From: Aquimarina sp. Aq107
GTDB taxonomy: Bacteria > Bacteroidota > Bacteroidia > Flavobacteriales > Flavobacteriaceae
NCBI RefSeq assembly: GCF_943733665.1
Contig: NZ_OX030782.1
Coordinates: 2,900,501-2,964,500 of the forward strand
Direction of reading: 5' to 3'
DNA length: 64,000 nucleotides
In this document: one piece after another, positions 33,455 to 41,877 of the stretch
How the letters are laid out: the number at the start of each line of letters is the position of its first letter
Numbering within the stretch: position 1 is the stretch's first letter
Translations under genes and position numbers: made by a program
The notes under the pieces: model-generated
What the model was told of the DNA's origin: nothing
The model's input: only the letters and a program-made list of their open reading frames with translations
The model's database searches: none

Positions 33455-34096
33455 TTAATTATAGCCCTTGTTACTTATTGGTTTTTTATTTTTTATTACA
33501 ATAGCACAAAAGATTACCCATATAACAAACACCAACTCTACCATTCTTTGATAAAGTCCGATATATTCAGATTTTGAGTTAGAAACTAATATATATACAA
33601 GCAACATACTAATTGCGCCAAATACAATTGATTGTAAAGAAAACGTATTATTGAGCCCTTTTTTTAATTCAAATCCAATTAAAATCATAAAAACAGGAAC
33701 AAATAAATAAGTTAGTATACCCACAAAATTATGAATTAGCTGAGAAGAACTAGGATCAATTAATTCTTTATTACAACCACTGTCACAAGGAAATATTCCA
33801 ACAACTACTGTAGCTAACCCATAAAATATTCCGATTCCGCGAAATCCTATTTTGAGTAGTTTAGACGGTGGAAAATATCTCACTCCAAGAAAGCAAAATA
33901 AAGCAATAAGAATACCACTTGGAATATAACCAAATATTCTAAAAAAAATTCCATATTTAGTATCAATTGCATAAGATTCACTTATATATTGACTGAATAT
34001 GTTATAATTTTCAATTAGAAATCCACCTAAAATAGAAGAGACTACAAAAAGACTAACTCCTAGTATTCCTATAAAAAAAGTGATTTTATTGTTCAT
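33455..34096 (-). CDS. DUF998 family membrane protein
   Basis: 213 residues with six hydrophobic segments. DUF998 features are the first helix followed by IFSQYISESYAIDTKYGIFFRIFGY, the helix GLATVVVGIFPCDSGCNKE with the conserved FPCDxGC loop, and QLIHNFVGILTYLFVPVFMILIG. The role is unknown. It is followed by the Crp/Fnr gene on the same strand, repeating the pattern of a Crp/Fnr gene beside a membrane protein seen at 0.5-2.0 kb. Confidence 0.85.
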   Translation of the reverse strand: MNNKITFFIGILGVSLFVVSSILGGFLIENYNIFSQYISESYAIDTKYGIFFRIFGYIPSGILIALFCFLGVRYFPPSKLLKIGFRGIGIFYGLATVVVGIFPCDSGCNKELIDPSSSQLIHNFVGILTYLFVPVFMILIGFELKKGLNNTFSLQSIVFGAISMLLVYILVSNSKSEYIGLYQRMVELVFVIWVIFCAIVIKNKKPISNKGYN

Positions 34097-34615
34097 TCAC
34101 TATTATTTTAGATCTCTTTTATGCACTTGCAGGTAAGGTCTTCGTATATGACTAGTTCCAGCCCAGGTACTTAGTACTAGCTACACGAAAAATTAATTGT
34201 TTTTATAAAACTAGTAATTTTTTAGGTAGTAAGCCTGATATTAGTTCTATGTGTTTTTATTAGCAGTTGATTCAATTACACCTGACCAATCTTGAGATCG
34301 AATCCGGATATTTTCTAAGATTAAAGTAAAACGGATAGTTTTTGACTTTAATTAGTTTATATCTATCGTAATGCAGCGAGTCCAAATTTATTTGAAATCT
34401 GCGATTAGTTTCACATTTAAAGAGGCTCAAATTGTAGTCCCAGCTGTTGTTAGTTTATAACTAGTGTGCTACGTAATTTAGATATATCATTTATAAAAAA
34501 TGTATCAAATAGGGTTTAAGACTCTTGGTTATGTTTTCTCATGAGTATTGCCACTAGCTGCAGATTAGCGGTAGCGAGTGGAGTAAATGAACTATACGAA
34601 TTGTTAGCAGTTGTA
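34097..34615. other. 519-base gap without a recognisable gene
   Basis: No open frame of interest. Its right end carries a dyad-like stretch that begins 10 bases after the SUFU gene: a GTTAGC/GCTAAC motif (34,603-34,608) followed by CCACT...AGTGG (34,551-34,581). The middle shows TATAAACTAACAACAG and other pieces that resemble the ends of the dyads at 35.3 and 36.1 kb, perhaps remains of deleted genes. Confidence 0.4.
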
Positions 34616-35266
34616 TTATTTTCTTTTTAGGTCAGTTATCAATAATGGATTTTCTTTTTTTAACCTATCTAGCACAATCTTAGTTTCACCAGTCTTAGGG
34701 TTTTGCTTCAATTGCTCATATTCTTCCGTTGTAATTCCTACCATCTGTAAAAACTGAACATTTCCATTAGGTGTCTTAATTGTTCCCATTTTAGGGTCTT
34801 CAACGAAAGCAATTGCGGTAATATTAGTTTCCGTGTTTAATCTAATAGGTCCATTTGCAGGTATAAAATGATATTCTTCAAACCATTTTTTACTATTAAA
34901 AACATATTTTGCAAGATTTTGCATTAAGGAAATCACCCATTTAGGATCTTCGTTATCTTCCTTAAATGGGATTAGTCTAAATGTAAACTCAAATCCCCAT
35001 CCACTAAATTCCTCTTCACAATTATCCAGATCATAGTACAAGTTAGACATTCCGTAAGACACAAAATGATAATGGTTATTTTGATTTTTACTTTCATAAA
35101 TACTAACTCCATCTAATGGATCTTCGCCACCAAGCATATATTTGATAACTGTTCCATAATGTTTAGGTTCTTGGTTTGGGTATAGTTTTTCTGTCAATTT
35201 ATCCAAACTTAACCACCCAACAGCTTCATCTTCTTCAAATTTTCTTTTATATTCTTCTTTAGTCAT
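34616..35266 (-). CDS. suppressor-of-fused (SUFU) domain protein
   Basis: 216 residues, cytosolic. The SUFU domain is recognised from YGTVIKYMLGGEDPLDGVSIYES, HYHFVSYGMSNLYYD, FSGWGFEFTFRLIP, WVISLMQNLAKYVFNS and the final PNGNVQFLQMVGITTEEYEQLK. In bacteria SUFU proteins are a well-known immunity family for polymorphic toxins, though many are orphans such as this. It is the first of four minus-strand genes separated by dyad-bearing gaps of about 80-180 bases. Confidence 0.9.
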   Translation of the reverse strand: MTKEEYKRKFEEDEAVGWLSLDKLTEKLYPNQEPKHYGTVIKYMLGGEDPLDGVSIYESKNQNNHYHFVSYGMSNLYYDLDNCEEEFSGWGFEFTFRLIPFKEDNEDPKWVISLMQNLAKYVFNSKKWFEEYHFIPANGPIRLNTETNITAIAFVEDPKMGTIKTPNGNVQFLQMVGITTEEYEQLKQNPKTGETKIVLDRLKKENPLLITDLKRK

Positions 35267-35282
35267 TTTTTGTTATAACTAC

Positions 35283-35344
35283 TAACGTTTTATACATGTT
35301 GTGTTTACTTCCCAAAGGGAGGATATGAATTATACAAACTGTTA
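35283..35344. repeat. attC-like imperfect dyad after the lipocalin-like gene
   Basis: TAACGTTTTATAC at one end matches the reverse complement of TTATACAAACTGTTA at the other, with two extra bases on one side only. TAAC/GTTA outer boxes, AT-rich inner boxes and unpaired bases on one strand are the features of integron attC sites. It begins four bases after the stop at 35,348. Confidence 0.45.
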
Positions 35345-35347
35345 CAC

Positions 35348-36088
35348 CTAGTTTTCATTTTTTTTGAATTTCAAAATAGATTCATTTTTAGGATTGTAAA
35401 GATGAAGTTCTTTACCGTCAAGTTTTACAATTTTTATGAATTCAGTTTTGTTTTCACTTTCAATGACAAGAGTCTTTTTATCTTTTTCGATTTTCCAAAT
35501 ACCAATAAGTTCTATATCAAGTGGTGCATTGTTTATGAACATTCCATCTTTTTTGAATTCGTAATTAACGACCTCATCTTTATTGTGTTTAAGTATTACC
35601 CCACTCTCTTTTCCATCTTTTATTCGTCCATTATAAAACCATTTTCCAAGTAAGTTTTTCGCAACTATTTTTAAGCCTTCTATTTTATCTAGTGAATTCT
35701 GTTGAATCTCAATAGCAGCCTTTTGGTCAGATTTTATTAATTGCCATTCTCTATTTTTCTGTTTGAATATGATTTGATTTTTACTAATCTTTTTAATTAT
35801 AACTTCATATTTATAACCCTTTGATGAACTGAATTCGTAAGTACTTTCGCTAATTAAAGACCATGTTCCGCTTTCTGATTTCCCCATTACAATTTGAGTA
35901 TAATTATTTTGGTCGAATGAAAGAGTCATGTCTTTAAAAAATTCATTAGCCATTTTAAGTCCTTGTTCATCTATTTCAATATGGTCAGGGATTTTTTCAT
36001 ATTTCCATTTTCCTGCTAAAAAATCCTTCTGCGCAAAAGAAAATGAAGTTATTAGTAGTAGCGTTAAAATTAATAATCCTTTTTTCAT
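35348..36088 (-). CDS. secreted protein with two lipocalin-like domains
   Basis: 246 residues with a signal peptide ending SFAQ (about 20). Two similar units follow. Both start with a G-K-W motif: FLAGKWKYEKIPDH and LLGKWFYNGRIKDG; both continue with a YTQI or YEFKKDGMF strand and a GTW or GIWKI motif (SESGTWSLISES and LIGIWKIEKDKKT). This is the layout of bacterial lipocalin-like domains, which bind hydrophobic ligands or act in envelope stress. Flanked on both sides by dyad elements. Confidence 0.65.
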   Translation of the reverse strand: MKKGLLILTLLLITSFSFAQKDFLAGKWKYEKIPDHIEIDEQGLKMANEFFKDMTLSFDQNNYTQIVMGKSESGTWSLISESTYEFSSSKGYKYEVIIKKISKNQIIFKQKNREWQLIKSDQKAAIEIQQNSLDKIEGLKIVAKNLLGKWFYNGRIKDGKESGVILKHNKDEVVNYEFKKDGMFINNAPLDIELIGIWKIEKDKKTLVIESENKTEFIKIVKLDGKELHLYNPKNESILKFKKNEN

Positions 36089-36109
36089 GTTGTTTATTAA
36101 GGTTAAGTG

Positions 36110-36170
36110 TAACGTTCATTCTATGATGCGTTTGCATCCTCGGGATGCTTATACATTATACAAATTGTTA
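36110..36170. repeat. attC-like dyad with internal hairpin
   Basis: Outer boxes TAACGTT (36,110-36,116) and TTGTTA (36,165-36,170) enclose a perfect hairpin GCATCC-TCG-GGATGC at 36,134-36,148. It begins eight bases after the stop of the gene at 36,178, the same placement as the dyad at 35,283-35,344. Confidence 0.45.
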
Positions 36171-36177
36171 GCAATAT

Positions 36178-36828
36178 TTATTCAATGTATCTAAAAGTTT
36201 TATAAACTTGTCCGATCATTCCATTAGTTGCAAAATCTGAAAATTCCTTTATGTCAGATTGCTCGTTAGCAATGAATGTAATAAGTACAGCATTTACATC
36301 TGGATTTTGTTTAGGGATCGGAAGTAAACACATAACTTTATATATTCCATTATAACCTTGATCAATAAAATCAGAATAATCAACTTTACCCTCAAAAAGA
36401 TAGGTCATCACTCCATTAAGATTCTTTTTTCCTACCGAAACAATTTCTAAATCAGGGAATTGTTGCTTTAAGTTTTTTGAAAGATTCTCCAATAGTTCTA
36501 AGGCCAAATTTTCGTTTTTTAGGTTTAAGGTAGAATTACCAATAGTAAACTCTTCAGTAACTATATTATCAATAATTTTTTTTACAATTATATGATTTTG
36601 TTTATCATTCGGTGTTTCCACTTCAAATATACTTGGATATTCCACAGCAAACCTAGTAACCGGTAATTCTTTGGTCTCACAAACTTTCTCATCCACAACA
36701 TAAATGTTTTCAAAATATTGAGCTTTAACCTCAGGCATTATACCTAAATTGTTTTTACCTGACTTTACAGTAAATTGACAAGAACATATCAATATGATGA
36801 TTAAAATGAAGTAAAGGTTTTTTTTCAT
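36178..36828 (-). CDS. lipoprotein of unknown function
   Basis: 216 residues from ATG 36,828, chosen because it begins a lipoprotein signal MKKNLYFILIIILICSC; a further ATG five codons upstream would only lengthen the leader. The mature part alternates strands and helices (RFAVEYPSIFEVETPND, ENLALELLENLSKNLKQQFP, KKNLNGVMTYLFEGKVDYSD) and ends KTFRYIE. It resembles the PsbP/LpqN-like surface lipoproteins in overall layout, but I cannot name a family. Both ends are flanked by dyad elements. Confidence 0.55.
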   Translation of the reverse strand: MKKNLYFILIIILICSCQFTVKSGKNNLGIMPEVKAQYFENIYVVDEKVCETKELPVTRFAVEYPSIFEVETPNDKQNHIIVKKIIDNIVTEEFTIGNSTLNLKNENLALELLENLSKNLKQQFPDLEIVSVGKKNLNGVMTYLFEGKVDYSDFIDQGYNGIYKVMCLLPIPKQNPDVNAVLITFIANEQSDIKEFSDFATNGMIGQVYKTFRYIE

Positions 36829-36949
36829 AATTATTGTTAACATTTAATATATGTATCGTAACAAGGCAAAATGTTACCCTATTTTTCGATTTTTCTGCAC
36901 ATTGGTTACTAACTTTTACCTTATGCAAGCATTCCGTCTTACCAAAAAA

Positions 36950-37003
36950 ACAACAACCATTCGATTCATCACTTAGCCGCTATGATCACATATATGTTGT
37001 TGT
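36950..37003. repeat. imperfect dyad after the gene at 37,013
   Basis: ACAACAAC (36,950-36,957) pairs with GTTGTTGT (36,996-37,003) over 38 bases and pairing continues partly inward (CAT/ATAT). It begins nine bases after the stop at 37,013. Its boxes differ from the TAAC/GTTA dyads of the two neighbouring gaps, but its place is the same. Confidence 0.4.
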
Positions 37004-37012
37004 AAGTAGTTT

Positions 37013-37690
37013 TTAGTCATAATATTGGATCCAACTACTCTCATAATTATCATCAAAATTCTGTTTTGAGTCTATTGTAATTTTAACGTTTTCTCTTTTC
37101 CAATAATTGAACTCATCGTATTCTTTTAGTAGGTCAAAATATTTGCCCTCAATCAGCTTAAATTTAACTGAATTTTTGATTTTATTTTTTTGTTCGTCTT
37201 TATAAACTAATAGGGTCACATTTTCAAAGCAGCGAGAAATTCTCCAAATTTCAGGAAGTTCTAATTCTTCATATATATTCTCAATTCTTTTTTCAGGAAT
37301 TAATAAACTTGCTTCTTGTTTAGCAAGTGGTTCAAAAGCGAAACAAAAAATAGAGATATCGTTTATTTTTGGAGATATATTCAGGCTATTTGAGGAATTT
37401 ATGATTTGAATGTATTTTTCTGCAATCTCTTTCTGTTTATTAGTAGTAATATCATTGAAATAATACTCCTCACTCATTGTAAGTTTCAGTTCCTCTTTAA
37501 TGGTTTCTACATGTATATCAATTTTTAATATATTATTATCTTCATTAAGATCCTCTTGAATATTAAGAACGGTAACATTATAATTCTCAGAAATCCATTT
37601 TGAAAGAAGCTTAAATTCCTCATCAATTCTACTTTTTCCTTGTTTTATAAGTTTTGTCTCTTTGTATTTTGTATCTGATGGGAAAAACAT
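37013..37690 (-). CDS. cytosolic protein of unknown function
   Basis: 225 residues from ATG 37,690; a TTG at 37,723 would add 11 residues. No signal peptide or membrane segment. The sequence alternates charged helices (SRIDEEFKLLSKWISENYN) and strands (ILKIDIHVETIKEELKLTM, DISIFCFAFEPL, ENVTLLVYKDEQK) and is rich in Lys, Glu and Asn. I do not recognise a family. It is the first of the four genes with dyads after their stops, and follows the terminator of the large operon by about 150 bases. Confidence 0.5.
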   Translation of the reverse strand: MFFPSDTKYKETKLIKQGKSRIDEEFKLLSKWISENYNVTVLNIQEDLNEDNNILKIDIHVETIKEELKLTMSEEYYFNDITTNKQKEIAEKYIQIINSSNSLNISPKINDISIFCFAFEPLAKQEASLLIPEKRIENIYEELELPEIWRISRCFENVTLLVYKDEQKNKIKNSVKFKLIEGKYFDLLKEYDEFNYWKRENVKITIDSKQNFDDNYESSWIQYYD

Positions 37691-37840
37691 TTCAGGTAGG
37701 TTTAAATTGCTTACAACATGCAAATATAGTCACAAAAGGTAACTATATATCTTTTTTATGTTTATCGATAACTGTTTAATTCGATAGTCAATTTTTGCTT
37801 TAAATTCCAAAAACAACTTAAAAATTCCCTTAGAACGCAT

Positions 37841-37876
37841 AAAAAAAAGCTTTCTTATATAAAGAAATCAGCTTTT
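37841..37876 (-). terminator. intrinsic terminator of the tldD-moxR-bat operon
   Basis: On the minus strand AAAAGC and TTTCTT (with a three-base bulge between) pair with AAGAAAGCTTTT across a 5-base loop and run into eight T. It begins 26 bases after the stop at 37,902. Confidence 0.8.
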
Positions 37877-37901
37877 ATCAAACCGAGAAATAAGAATCTA
37901 A

Positions 37902-39662
37902 TCAGGTAGTTTCTATTTTGGGCACTAGCCATAGATATCCCATACAGCATAAAAATAAGATATATAACCCTATTGGATTTATGGGCGCTAAAGGAGCCCT
38001 TGGTGCCTTGGCTGTAGGTATGGACCGATCAAAGAAACGACTGTTTTGTTGCATCCTATCATATACCAATTGCGATAACCAAGCGGTCGTATCCGTTACA
38101 TAATACTCCAACACCGTAGTGCTGTCTTGTGCAATCGAGATTTGGTGCCAACCTAGCTTTTTAGGATAGGTGGTTCCCTGCCAACGATTAGGTAAGTGTA
38201 TGTCTTGCTGCATCGCTATGCGATATCCATCTGCTATTATTACTTCTGGTGTAGCTACTTTGGTTCTAAGCGTAGTAATATAGGGGTGATCTTTTATCGC
38301 TAATAATTGGTTGGTATCCCAATCTACCTTAGCAATGTCTTTTTTAGCAATGTCCGTAAGTATCCTAGTCCATAATTGTTGATATTCTTGTACATTGCCT
38401 TCTAAAATCAGTTCATAAGTACTATTTAACACAGTAGTAGCTACTTTTCCCTTTCCTTTATATTTATATCCAGAAATAATGCGCGCATCTATATTATTAT
38501 GTACCGGTAAAACCTCTCTCTTATCATTAAAAACAAAAGGATGGGTCGCTATCTTAGTTTTGGGTGCCGTGGTTAACTTAGTTTCTGTTCTCTTTACCGC
38601 TATAAAATCAAATGCAGCAAAGCCACTATTGGATTTAAAAAAAGAGTCATCTGGTTGGATAAATACACCTAGCCCTTGTTGTCTTATAGCATTCTCTAAT
38701 ACTGTTCTAGCGTTTTTTCCTAGATTCTGTATTGTACGAGCATCTAAAATTACCAGATCAAAAGGCGCCAAGTTCTTTTCTGTAAAAGCACTCATTGGTA
38801 TTCGATCTCTATTAAAATACTCAAACTTAAACTTGCCCTTAGTAATCTTACTTTTTACCAAAACCTCATGTCCCGTTTCGGAGAGGTAGTTTTTTAAATA
38901 TTTCGTTTCAAAAGTAGGAAAGTCATTAACAATCAACACCTGTAACTTTTTTCGATCTTTTACGATCACGGGAATAGGGTCCCTGGATAATATGTTTCCT
39001 ATAGTATCTTTCTCCGTAACCGAAAAAACATATCGTCCACTTGTTTTTAGAATTGTCGTTAGTTTAAATGTTTGCTGTTGATCTGTTACCAAGCTAATAG
39101 AATCCATCCCATTACCACCAGGTCCTTCTAATACAAGCTTGTTTCCTGATGTAGGATTGTTATAAATTCCTTCTAATAAGAACTGTGCTCCCACTACTCC
39201 TTCTTGATCATAATGATATCTAATGATTCCGCTAGGTACATCGCCGGGCATATACTGTACCTGATTGTTTTCTAATTGCCAAAAATCAAAAGGTGCAACC
39301 CCAGATCCTAAAACAAAAACAGTATCTGAAGTTTTTGTCTTGCCAAAAATGGATTGATTCGGTGAATACTCTAGTATTTTTAATCTTCTATACTCTTTTT
39401 TTAAACTATCCAATTGTGCAGGTTGACATCCTGATGTTAGTACCGCTACTTTGGTATCTTTAGGCGGAATCGACTTAGCTGGTTGTAATGCTATAATTGC
39501 CAAGGATCCAATCGCAAGAAAAGCAACAGCAATGCGTATCCAAAATCTAGGTGTTGCAATGTTTATCCATTCTTTCCAGATAAAAACCATCCATAGCAGC
39601 AGTGCGCAACTTGCGATTTGCCAAATCCAATTACTATGTAAAAAAGTAATATTCTCAATCAT
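37902..39662 (-). CDS. membrane protein with GATase1-like domain, last gene of the MoxR/Bat operon
   Basis: 586 residues. Two N-terminal hydrophobic segments (about 11-29 and 40-62), a large extracytoplasmic part and a final segment (about 562-580, IGLYILFLCCMGYLWLVP). The middle contains KLQVLIVNDFPTFETKYLKNYLSETGHEV and LVILDARTIQNLGKNARTVLENAIRQQGLGVFI, the pattern of class I glutamine-amidotransferase-like domains, without a clear nucleophile Cys. In Bacteroidota such proteins accompany DUF58 and BatA-like genes and are thought to act in the periplasm as part of a MoxR-controlled complex. It overlaps the preceding gene by eight bases. Confidence 0.65.
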   Translation of the reverse strand: MIENITFLHSNWIWQIASCALLLWMVFIWKEWINIATPRFWIRIAVAFLAIGSLAIIALQPAKSIPPKDTKVAVLTSGCQPAQLDSLKKEYRRLKILEYSPNQSIFGKTKTSDTVFVLGSGVAPFDFWQLENNQVQYMPGDVPSGIIRYHYDQEGVVGAQFLLEGIYNNPTSGNKLVLEGPGGNGMDSISLVTDQQQTFKLTTILKTSGRYVFSVTEKDTIGNILSRDPIPVIVKDRKKLQVLIVNDFPTFETKYLKNYLSETGHEVLVKSKITKGKFKFEYFNRDRIPMSAFTEKNLAPFDLVILDARTIQNLGKNARTVLENAIRQQGLGVFIQPDDSFFKSNSGFAAFDFIAVKRTETKLTTAPKTKIATHPFVFNDKREVLPVHNNIDARIISGYKYKGKGKVATTVLNSTYELILEGNVQEYQQLWTRILTDIAKKDIAKVDWDTNQLLAIKDHPYITTLRTKVATPEVIIADGYRIAMQQDIHLPNRWQGTTYPKKLGWHQISIAQDSTTVLEYYVTDTTAWLSQLVYDRMQQNSRFFDRSIPTAKAPRAPLAPINPIGLYILFLCCMGYLWLVPKIETT

Positions 39663-41877
39663 TAATCTCTAACTCTTTTACTAATAAATCATTTATTTCG
39701 CTAAATTGTTGTTCTTTTTTTGCTGGGTTTGGCGCTATTGCAGGCAGTGCCGTCAATAATCCTTTCTGCAAGACAATCAATGCTTCTTGCGGAACTGTAA
39801 CATCTTCAGAAATCCATTTTAGTTGTTGCAAGGTTTCCAGATATTTACCAGGATCTTCGATTGCTTTTATCGCTAGTTCATTTCCGGCTTGACCAAAAAG
39901 TTGTTTATCATCCTCGGTTAACATTGTTTTTTCTGAAATTAATACTTCTAATCTAGCAATCGCTACTCGTATCGAAGGATATGGATCTTCTTGTGTTAGT
40001 TCTTCTGTTTTTCTATACCCAAGTACTTTATCAATCTCTCCGGTAAGTCTTTTATCTTCTTTAATAGGTGGTGGGTCAAAACCAATACGATGTACATAAA
40101 TACGGGCACTGTTTTTTATTTCCTGGATTAATTTTAGCGCTCTGTATTGATACGGTAATGATTTTTCTGGAGTGTATAGTCGTAAATATAATTCTGCATC
40201 CCACATTTCGTTCAATGCTTGACGTAGTTTACTTTTTAGCGATTGCGTAAAGAGTGTAGATTCTTCTGGATCTCCGTGATTATGCAAATATTCTTCTAGT
40301 GGATCTTTCTTTTTTTCTTCCACTAAATTGTGCTCATTCTCGCTATCGTGCTTATGCGTATATTTTGCTAAAGGATCTTCTTCTTCATGTCCTTCTTCGT
40401 GGTGATCTTCGTGTTCATGCTCGTGTTCTGGAGATTCTACATCTCCTTCTGCAGTGCCACCAAATTCTGATTCGTCGCCCATGAATTCGGCATATTTAAG
40501 ACGTAATACCTTCTGATCAAAACCAAGTTCATTACTTCTGGATTTATACTCCTGAGTAGAAAGTTTTGATTTGTCTTTCAGTAATTTTTCTGTATCGATA
40601 ATGAGTTGGCGTTGGCTTCTAAAATAATCAGGCATCAGATCTACTCCCATGGTTCCTTCTACCGCAAAGGTATCTGAGATCGTATCTTTGATTACTGCAA
40701 AAAAGGTTTCGCTTCTGGCAATATTGGCTTTTGGCCGCTTACGATCCAAGGCTTCTACATAAAAATACAGTTCATCGCCTGGTTCCATCTTCATCTGATC
40801 CAGATCGATGTTTTTGGACAAACTCATATTCTTATTGCCTTTGATAATTTTATTATTGAAGCTTAACTTCTCTTCTCTAAACTTAACTGATTCGCCAGAA
40901 CCTTTGCTCACCGTTGCAATAATATAAGCGTCTTCGATCCCATAATCATCCGTAATAGTAGTGGTAAAGGATACTTTTTTATCTTGATTAAAATCAAAAG
41001 AAGTAAATTGTTTTATTCCTTTAATAGCCACTGTTGGGTTTTTATCTTTTGTCACTTCTATCCCATATAAATCAGACACATAAGAGTTGTTTTGGAGATC
41101 AGTAAATTTAAAATTATAGAATCCAGAGGTGTTTAGTACTGTAGTTCCTGTATATGCACCATCCACCAATTTCATAGCATACCTATTGCCAGAACTTTCG
41201 ATAGTCACTTCTTTTATTTCCTTATCAAACTGTATTTTCCAAAAAACTCTGGATCCTTGGACTGCTTTGATATCCATCTTGGTAGTTGCAGAAGAAGGAA
41301 GTTGTGTATAGCTAGGATATGTGACACGTAACTCTTGTTGTATTAATTTTGGTGGTGATTGACTCACTGCAGTCGAGTCTGTAGCCTTAAATACAATATC
41401 CTCTGGAGTAATTTTCGGTTGAGAAGAATTTTGTAAACTTCCAAACAGATTATATTTGTGTATGGCAAGACCAATTAAAATACAAATGCTTGCTAACACC
41501 ATGCCTCTAAGTATATGATGCGGAGGTTTGATCGTTTTTAGCTTTGCTACTAATATATCTTTAATCCTATGTTGCTGTATTCTAGCCAAAGTAGATAAGT
41601 GTTCTTCTGAAGTCAATAAAAGACTAGTGCTATATTCTGTCTCATCTAGATGAAGATCTATATAACTCGCTATGCTTTCTAGACTCTTTTTCCAAGGTTT
41701 TAAGATTATCGCAGTAATTCCTCCAACTAAAAGTAAGGTTATTACAGTCCATAGTACATTATTAAATACAAGATATATTAATACCGCAGGTCCCAAAGCA
41801 TATAAGGCTACTTCTAGCCAAAGCATCAATTGCCATCGCTGTCTAAAACCTACTAATATGTTATGTCCTGTTCTCAC
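39655..41877 (-). CDS. large DUF4175-like membrane protein with His/Glu-rich insertion
   Basis: 740 residues from a GTG at 41,877, whose first base overlaps the stop of the upstream gene (TAGTG). Two hydrophobic segments lie near the N-terminus (about 16-36 and 38-57) and one at about 127-145. Then come Ig-like beta regions (RVFWKIQFDKEIKEVTIES, GFYNFKFTDLQNN, ITDDYGIEDAYI) and a helical C-terminal half (LKSKLRQALNEMWDAELYLRLY). Residues about 478-536 are an insertion rich in His and Glu (EHEHEHEDHHEEGHEEED and THKHDSENEHN) that looks metal-binding. The layout is that of DUF4175 proteins found in MoxR/Bat operons. Confidence 0.65.
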   Translation of the reverse strand: MRTGHNILVGFRQRWQLMLWLEVALYALGPAVLIYLVFNNVLWTVITLLLVGGITAIILKPWKKSLESIASYIDLHLDETEYSTSLLLTSEEHLSTLARIQQHRIKDILVAKLKTIKPPHHILRGMVLASICILIGLAIHKYNLFGSLQNSSQPKITPEDIVFKATDSTAVSQSPPKLIQQELRVTYPSYTQLPSSATTKMDIKAVQGSRVFWKIQFDKEIKEVTIESSGNRYAMKLVDGAYTGTTVLNTSGFYNFKFTDLQNNSYVSDLYGIEVTKDKNPTVAIKGIKQFTSFDFNQDKKVSFTTTITDDYGIEDAYIIATVSKGSGESVKFREEKLSFNNKIIKGNKNMSLSKNIDLDQMKMEPGDELYFYVEALDRKRPKANIARSETFFAVIKDTISDTFAVEGTMGVDLMPDYFRSQRQLIIDTEKLLKDKSKLSTQEYKSRSNELGFDQKVLRLKYAEFMGDESEFGGTAEGDVESPEHEHEHEDHHEEGHEEEDPLAKYTHKHDSENEHNLVEEKKKDPLEEYLHNHGDPEESTLFTQSLKSKLRQALNEMWDAELYLRLYTPEKSLPYQYRALKLIQEIKNSARIYVHRIGFDPPPIKEDKRLTGEIDKVLGYRKTEELTQEDPYPSIRVAIARLEVLISEKTMLTEDDKQLFGQAGNELAIKAIEDPGKYLETLQQLKWISEDVTVPQEALIVLQKGLLTALPAIAPNPAKKEQQFSEINDLLVKELEIND

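Noticed and set aside
34097..34615. Possible small RNA or CRISPR-like repeats
   Set aside because: Short similar words occur but without regular spacing or a conserved repeat unit; no cas gene is nearby.
1..37700. A prophage or integrative element
   Set aside because: No integrase, capsid, tail, relaxase or tRNA-linked att site is visible; the region is a patchwork of single genes.
38479..38889. A 136-residue plus-strand frame inside the GATase-like gene
   Set aside because: Antisense to a well-supported operon gene, without motif or start context.
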